Assembly: GCA_030637135.1 (NCBI GenBank)
Contig: DAOVVO010000010.1
Coordinates: 1 to 18,423 of the forward strand
DNA: 18,423 nt
DNA from: Nitrospirota bacterium
Lineage (GTDB): Bacteria; Nitrospirota; Thermodesulfovibrionia; UBA6902; BMS3Bbin08
Reading direction: 5' to 3'
The notes under the pieces: model-generated
Databases searched by the model: none
Seen by the model: the letters and a program-made list of their open reading frames with translations, nothing else
Told to the model about the DNA's origin: nothing
Position numbers and translations under genes: made by a program
Part shown: in pieces, positions 14,785 to 18,423 of the stretch
Layout of the letters: the number at the start of each line of letters is the position of its first letter
How positions within the stretch are numbered: position 1 is the first letter of the stretch

Positions 14785-15312
14785 TCATGAGCTTTTTGTT
14801 TCATGCTTTCTTTTTAATGCCTCCATTGCATAAACAAATTGTACAACGGTTGCATGTAAAGCCGCTGCAAGTGTGCTCATCGGAGATTGCATCGTTCCAA
14901 TAAGCACAGAAAGGAGGGTTTCACGTGAAGGCAGTTCTGATAAAGCCTTTATATCAGCAAGTTCACACGTCTTGCCTTCAATAATCGCCCCCTTAATTTT
15001 AAGTTTCTCACTTTTTTTGGCAAATCCAAGCACCCTTTTTGCAAGAGATACGGGTTCTTCGTAACTTAGAGCAATTCCCACAGGACCCGTAATGAAGTCT
15101 TTTGTCGTCTCCACAGGGGTTCCGTCTGAAGCCTTTTTAGCCAGTGTATTCTTTACAACCTTGTACTCTACGCAAGCATTCCTCAATTGTCTTCTAAGCT
15201 CTGACATTTCTTGAACAGTGAGTCCTTTGTAATCGGTGAATATAATACCCTTAGCTCTTACGAATTTGTCGTGAAGTTCTGAAATCACTTTAGCCTTCTG
15301 TTTCTTATCCAG
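14785..15312 (-). CDS. rplJ: 50S ribosomal protein L10
   Basis: L10 anchors L7/L12 dimers to the ribosomal stalk base and represses its own operon. The body contains AKGIIFTDYKGLTVQEMSEL, VVKNTLAKKA, TGPVGIALSYEEP and the C-terminal helix that carries L7/L12. The start is uncertain. No ATG lies upstream in frame. A CTG at 15312 gives 175 residues with an N-terminus LDKKQKAKVISELHDKF of family length and has GGGGTGAG six bases upstream. A GTG at 15288 gives 167 residues and has AGAAGG five bases upstream. I prefer the CTG because about 22 residues normally precede the Lys-Gly of this motif. The stop is TGA, unlike most of its neighbours. Confidence 0.95.
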   Translation of the reverse strand: MDKKQKAKVISELHDKFVRAKGIIFTDYKGLTVQEMSELRRQLRNACVEYKVVKNTLAKKASDGTPVETTKDFITGPVGIALSYEEPVSLAKRVLGFAKKSEKLKIKGAIIEGKTCELADIKALSELPSRETLLSVLIGTMQSPMSTLAAALHATVVQFVYAMEALKRKHETKSS

Positions 15313-15319
15313 TTTATTC

Positions 15320-15540
15320 TCACCCCTTTCTTATAGCCCGTTTAGATAAACATTATATCTAATGGGCTTTATCAGAGACTTCAACGACCAGTATTACGTA
15401 AAGGTATGAGTTGAAAGTTATTCAAAACACTTACCCTCTTCATTATACTTTCTTATTGGTCTATGCAGGCCGAGAATTTATCTTCTCGATTATGATGCCC
15501 CGGAAAGCGCAGAGCATTACACCCACGGTCTCTGACCTTG
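15320..15540 (-). promoter_or_regulatory. probable ribosomal protein L10 leader
   Basis: This 315-base gap between rplA and rplJ (15313-15627) has no gene and is where the L10 leader occurs in many bacteria. The minus strand reads CAAGGTCAGAGACCGTGGGT near 15540-15521, similar to what I remember of the conserved L10-binding element. It continues with a CGAGAA/TTCTCG hairpin (15471-15488), and GGTC (15534-15537) can close with GACC (15458-15461). A second stem AGCCC/GGGCT with TTAGATA/TATCTAA (15332-15371) ends about six bases before the rplJ Shine-Dalgarno. Excess L10-L12 complex would be expected to bind here and reduce rplJ-rplL expression. Confidence 0.55.
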
Positions 15541-15627
15541 TATGTATCCTAACCGATGTTTATTCTTTCAAAAAACCCTAAATTTATATAAGTATTGTAA
15601 ATTTTTTATATTATACGTAATGTATCT

Positions 15628-16314
15628 TTATAATGTTATATCAGAAACATCGACCACAATACCTGCACCCATAGTAGATGAAATAGACAATTTCCTGAGA
15701 TACTTACCCTTACTCGCTGACGGTTTAGCCTTTAAAATAGCATCCAAAACCGTTCTGGCATTCTCATATATTTTCTTATTATCAAAAGATACCTTGCCTA
15801 TCGGCACATGAACAATACCGGCCTTTTCTGTCTTATAGTCAACCTTACCTGCTGCAATATCCTTAACAGCTTTGCCAACATCAAATGTTACGGTTCCTGT
15901 CTTAGGATTAGGCATGAGTCCTCTGGGCCCGAGAATCTTCCCAATCCTGCTCACCACTCCCATGAGGTCTGGAGTAGCAATAGTTTTATCAAAATCGAGC
16001 CATCCACCTTTTATTTTTTCAACAATATCCTCAGCCCCTACATATTCAGCACCAGCATCTGCGGCTTCTTTTGCTTTTTCACCTTTAGCGAACACGAGTA
16101 TTCGAACTTTTTTACCCGTACCGTGAGGCAAAACAACGGTTCCCCTTACCATCTGATCAGACTTTCTCGGGTCGACACCGAGTTTTATAGCCAAATCCAC
16201 CGACTCATCACATTTTGTATAAGCAAATTGTTTAACAACATCAATTGCTTCCTGAAGCTTAAATTGTTTTGTTGTATCTATCTTTTCTATCGCAGCATTA
16301 TATTTTTTCCCCAT
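15628..16314 (-). CDS. rplA: 50S ribosomal protein L1
   Basis: L1 forms the mobile stalk at the E site and represses the rplK-rplA message in many bacteria. The 228-residue product contains the family signatures DESVDLAIKLGVDPRKSDQ near 36-54, RGTVVLPHGTGK, GKILGPRGLMPNPKTGTV near 126-143 and the C-terminal STMGAGIVVDV. The ATG at 16314 shares one base with the rplK stop (TAATG), with GAGGGG just upstream, so translation is coupled to rplK. The length is usual for the family. Confidence 0.98.
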   Translation of the reverse strand: MGKKYNAAIEKIDTTKQFKLQEAIDVVKQFAYTKCDESVDLAIKLGVDPRKSDQMVRGTVVLPHGTGKKVRILVFAKGEKAKEAADAGAEYVGAEDIVEKIKGGWLDFDKTIATPDLMGVVSRIGKILGPRGLMPNPKTGTVTFDVGKAVKDIAAGKVDYKTEKAGIVHVPIGKVSFDNKKIYENARTVLDAILKAKPSASKGKYLRKLSISSTMGAGIVVDVSDITL

Positions 16315-16745
16315 TATACCCCCTCTATTTCAATGCCCATACTTCTCGCTGTCCCCTTGATAGTTTCAACAGCTTTATCAAGATCATGCGCGTTAAGATC
16401 AGGCATTTTTGTTTTTGCAATTTCTTGCAGCTGAGACATTGAAATTTTACCCACTTTTTCCTTATTGGGTGTGCTCGAGCCCTTAATTATTCCAGCAGCC
16501 TTTTTGAGCAGTTCTGCAGCAGGAGGAGTTTTTAAAATAAACGAAAATGTTCTATCGGTATATATTGTAAGAACCGCAGGAATAATGGTATCGCCCATTG
16601 CCTGGGTCTGAGCATTAAAGGCCTTACAAAATTCCATAATATTAATTCCATGTGGTCCAAGGGCTGGGCCTATTGGAGGAGCAGGACTCGCCTTCCCTGC
16701 AGAAATCTGGAGTTTTACCTGTGCCATAACATCTTTTTTAGCCAT
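16314..16745 (-). CDS. rplK: 50S ribosomal protein L11
   Basis: L11 binds 23S rRNA at the GTPase-associated centre. The 143-residue product carries the conserved N-terminal QISAGKASPAPPIGPALG, then HGINIMEFCKAFN and the rRNA-binding C-terminal domain ending GTARSMGIEIEGV. The ATG at 16745 has AGGAGAG four bases upstream. It lies 125 bases after nusG; that gap is AT-rich and shows no clear promoter. The stop overlaps the rplA start by one base. Confidence 0.98.
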   Translation of the reverse strand: MAKKDVMAQVKLQISAGKASPAPPIGPALGPHGINIMEFCKAFNAQTQAMGDTIIPAVLTIYTDRTFSFILKTPPAAELLKKAAGIIKGSSTPNKEKVGKISMSQLQEIAKTKMPDLNAHDLDKAVETIKGTARSMGIEIEGV

Positions 16746-16870
16746 TTAACTCTCCTGAATGTCAAATATTAAAATATAAAAAAACAAAATAAAGGTTTAC
16801 TCTTTTTTTAAACTCAATTTTAGACTTCCATGATTTTGAATGTTGATATTGAAATTTTGCATTTTCATTG

Positions 16871-17395
16871 TTATACCTTTTCTACCTGTAGAAAATTGAG
16901 CTCAACAGGGGTCTGTCTGCCAAATATGGTTACCAGAACGCGCAATTTACTATGGTCAGCATCCACTTCGTCAATAAACCCGTTGAAATTAATAAATGGC
17001 CCATCCATTATTCTTACATTATCACCTTTATCAAACTGGGTCTTTACCTGCAGAGCAGGTCCTTTCTCAATTTGTTGTTTGATTACTTCAACCTCTTCAT
17101 CCTGAATCGGGGCAGGTGCCCTGCCCCCGACAAACCCTGTTACTCTCGGTGTACTTCTCACAAGATGCCATGTTTCTTCATCCATGTTCATCTCAATCAG
17201 TATGTATCCTGGATAGAATTTTTTACTTGTCTCCCTCTTCTTCCCTGCCCTAAGTTCTATAACTTTTTCCGCAGGAATCAACATCTGCCCAATTTTATCT
17301 TGTAACCCTTTTCTTTGAATGTTTTCTTCAATGGATGTCTTTACTTTTTCTTCGAACCCGGAATATGTATGCACTACATACCACTGTTTTGCCAT
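16871..17395 (-). CDS. nusG: transcription termination/antitermination protein NusG
   Basis: NusG binds the beta' clamp and beta lobe of RNA polymerase, increases processivity, and links to Rho or ribosomal S10. The 174-residue product starts MAKQWYVVHTYSGFEEKVK, the classical NGN domain, with the RNA polymerase-contacting region through KKFYPGYILIEM and TPRVTGFVGG. The C-terminal KOW domain (about 122-174) has FDKGDNVRIMDGPF and ends VELNFLQVEKV. The ATG at 17395 has GAGGTAA overlapping the secE stop, and the gap to secE is seven bases, so the two are coupled. Confidence 0.98.
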   Translation of the reverse strand: MAKQWYVVHTYSGFEEKVKTSIEENIQRKGLQDKIGQMLIPAEKVIELRAGKKRETSKKFYPGYILIEMNMDEETWHLVRSTPRVTGFVGGRAPAPIQDEEVEVIKQQIEKGPALQVKTQFDKGDNVRIMDGPFINFNGFIDEVDADHSKLRVLVTIFGRQTPVELNFLQVEKV

Positions 17396-17402
17396 TATTT
17401 GC

Positions 17403-17588
17403 TTACCTCAATGAAAGACTCACAAGCTTTGAAAGCCCGATATCCACGAATCCCAAAAATAATGAAATAATAAACACTGTTAAAATGACGACCTTTGTAG
17501 AATCTATAACGGTATCACGATCAGGAAATACTACTTTTTTTAATTCTACTTTTACTTCTTTAAAAAAGGTCTTTGTTTTTTTAAACAT
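17403..17588 (-). CDS. secE: preprotein translocase subunit SecE
   Basis: SecE clamps SecY in the inner-membrane translocon. At 61 residues this is the short, single-membrane-helix form. An amphipathic N-terminal part with FFKEVKVELKKVVFPDRDTV is followed by one hydrophobic segment (about residues 32-57). The ATG at 17588 has GGAGAA about nine bases upstream. It sits between tRNA-Trp and nusG, as in many bacteria. Confidence 0.95.
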   Translation of the reverse strand: MFKKTKTFFKEVKVELKKVVFPDRDTVIDSTKVVILTVFIISLFLGFVDIGLSKLVSLSLR

Positions 17589-17641
17589 TTACCAGTTCTC
17601 CACCATTCATTCAATATAATCAATTAAATTTTTTAACAAGA

Positions 17642-17718
17642 TGGCAGGCCAGGAGGGATTCGAACCCCCAACCCTCGGATTTGGAGTCCGACGCTCTAGC
17701 CGTTAGAGCTACTGGCCT
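17642..17718 (-). tRNA. tRNA-Trp (CCA)
   Basis: On the minus strand the cloverleaf runs from AGGCCAG (5' acceptor, 17712-17718) to CTGGCCT (17646-17652). The anticodon CCA (17682-17684) lies in loop CTCCAAA, the T loop is TTCGAAT, and a discriminator G is followed by an encoded CCA (17642-17644). Its place between rpmG and secE is the usual one for tRNA-Trp, so it is probably co-transcribed with them. Confidence 0.97.
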
Positions 17719-17791
17719 AATCTTTAAAAGTTCCACATTGCAAATCACAATTCGTAGTTTAATACGTGCATTGTGCGTCTTAAAAAATAGT

Positions 17792-17944
17792 TTATGCTTT
17801 TGTCTCCTTATGAACCGTATGTTTCTGGCACTGTCTACAGTATTTTTTTATATTAAGTTTGTCTGTAGTATTTTTCTTGTTTTTCGTTGTTGAATAGTTT
17901 TTATTTTTGCACGCAGTACACTGCAAAAGTATTATATCACGCAT
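17792..17944 (-). CDS. rpmG: 50S ribosomal protein L33
   Basis: The 50-residue product begins MRDIILLQCTACKNKNYSTT and has the zinc-binding form of L33, with Cys9-x2-Cys12 and Cys36-x2-Cys39 (YCRQCQKHTVHKE). L33 lies near the E site of the large subunit. The start is the ATG at 17944. AAGGGA lies 11 bases upstream, and another ATG in a different frame (17952) lies between them, so spacing is not ideal. The gene sits between tuf and tRNA-Trp as expected. Confidence 0.95.
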   Translation of the reverse strand: MRDIILLQCTACKNKNYSTTKNKKNTTDKLNIKKYCRQCQKHTVHKETKA

Positions 17945-18245
17945 CCTCTCATGTATCCCTTCTCATTAATTAGCTATCTTGTTCTTTAATTCACGTAATG
18001 TAGTTATACTAATACAGACGTTATGAAAAAGTTCTCTTTTAATCCATGAGCGCATTTTTGTCTTCTTTTTTTGTAAATAACTCTTAACGATATCTTTAAT
18101 ATAATGTATCACATTAAATAGAATGCACAGCTCGCTGTGAAGCTAGCGAATATCAATTAATAATTTTTCCTTACATTCGCATTTTTTAATGGAATGCAAA
18201 TCTCTGATGTCTAATCGACGCTGCATTATTCAGGTTAGTACTCAT
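17945..18245. other. AT-rich gap between tuf and rpmG
   Basis: No well-supported gene or promoter is visible in these 301 bases. A minus-strand open frame (GTG at 18112 or ATG at 18055 to TAA at 17966; 48 or 29 codons) ends 22 bases before rpmG, but it lacks a ribosome binding site and shows no recognisable motif. A small CAGCTCGCTG palindrome lies near 18128-18137. Confidence 0.5.
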
Positions 18246-18423
18246 TTATTCAACTACCTCGGTCACAACACCCGCACCTACTGTACGCCCGCCTTCCCGT
18301 ATTGCAAACCTCAACTCCTTCTCCATCGCTATCGGCGATATCAGCTCCACCGTTATCGTTACATTGTCTCCCGGCATCACCATCTCTACCCCCTCAGGTA
18401 ACTTCGCTACCCCCGTCATATCC
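18246..18423 (-). CDS. tuf: elongation factor Tu, 3' end only
   Basis: The last 58 codons of EF-Tu are present; the rest lies beyond the right edge. They encode domain 3, from DMTGVAKLPEGVEMVMPGDN through KELRFAIREGGRTVGAGVV to the final TEVVE and TAA. EF-Tu delivers aminoacyl-tRNA to the ribosome. Codon choice differs from the neighbouring genes: 46 of 58 codons end in a purine, 31 in G, and all four isoleucines are ATA. This may mean recent acquisition, gene conversion with another tuf copy, or a tuf-specific bias. Confidence 0.96.
   Translation of the reverse strand, partial: DMTGVAKLPEGVEMVMPGDNVTITVELISPIAMEKELRFAIREGGRTVGAGVVTEVVE

Noticed and set aside
15808..16434. 208-codon plus-strand open frame opposite rplA and rplK
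   Set aside because: It is antisense to two unmistakable ribosomal protein genes, has no ribosome binding site, and its translation shows no family features. The same applies to the long open frames opposite rpoB and rpoC.
17719..17791. Promoter for tRNA-Trp and secE (TTGTGA, 17 bases, TTAAAG)
   Set aside because: The -10 match is poor, and co-transcription from further upstream is the simpler reading.

Overview
The window looks like a chromosomal segment of an AT-rich, Gram-negative-type (diderm) bacterium. The evidence is an apolipoprotein N-acyltransferase (lnt), a full E. coli-type trigger-loop insertion (SI3) in RpoC, and encoded CCA ends on both tRNAs. I cannot place the phylum securely. 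An AT-rich planctomycete such as the anammox group is one possibility, but that is a guess. No phage, transposase, CRISPR or defence genes are visible.

Almost everything lies on the minus strand. From right to left the main block is the classic tuf (3' end only) - rpmG - tRNA-Trp - secE - nusG - rplK - rplA - [L10 leader] - rplJ - rplL - rpoB - rpoC cluster. It covers translation elongation, the Sec translocon, transcription elongation, the ribosomal stalk and RNA polymerase. After rpoC the usual rpsL/rpsG/fusA genes do not follow. Instead there is a Mut7-C RNase-domain gene, a divergently oriented tRNA-Phe with its own promoter, lnt, prfB (with the +1 frameshift site), and a small nitroreductase. 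A conserved hypothetical gene lies on the plus strand at the left edge and is followed by a good intrinsic terminator.

The most remarkable observation is in rpoB. The gene is interrupted by a single in-frame TAA (12715-12717, minus strand) that replaces the residue equivalent to E. coli beta Ser508. This is the first variable position of the rifampicin-binding cluster, one of the most conserved parts of the RNA polymerase active centre. Both sides read as intact, conserved beta sequence in the same frame. No good ribosome binding site is seen for the downstream half, and TAA is the normal stop of most neighbouring genes. Either this is a sequencing or assembly error or a nonsense mutation, or beta is made as two chains or by UAA read-through. 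That is the point to test first.

The non-coding gaps are rich in small palindromes. Upstream of the nitroreductase there are two near-identical hairpins with a compensatory base change, one of them burying the nitroreductase Shine-Dalgarno sequence, and a tandem array of four CCC/GGG hairpins. A 141-bp structured element bounded by 12-bp inverted repeats lies between lnt and tRNA-Phe. A nested palindrome directly follows the rpoC stop. Competing hairpins lie between rplL and rpoB, and a probable L10 autoregulatory leader lies between rplA and rplJ.
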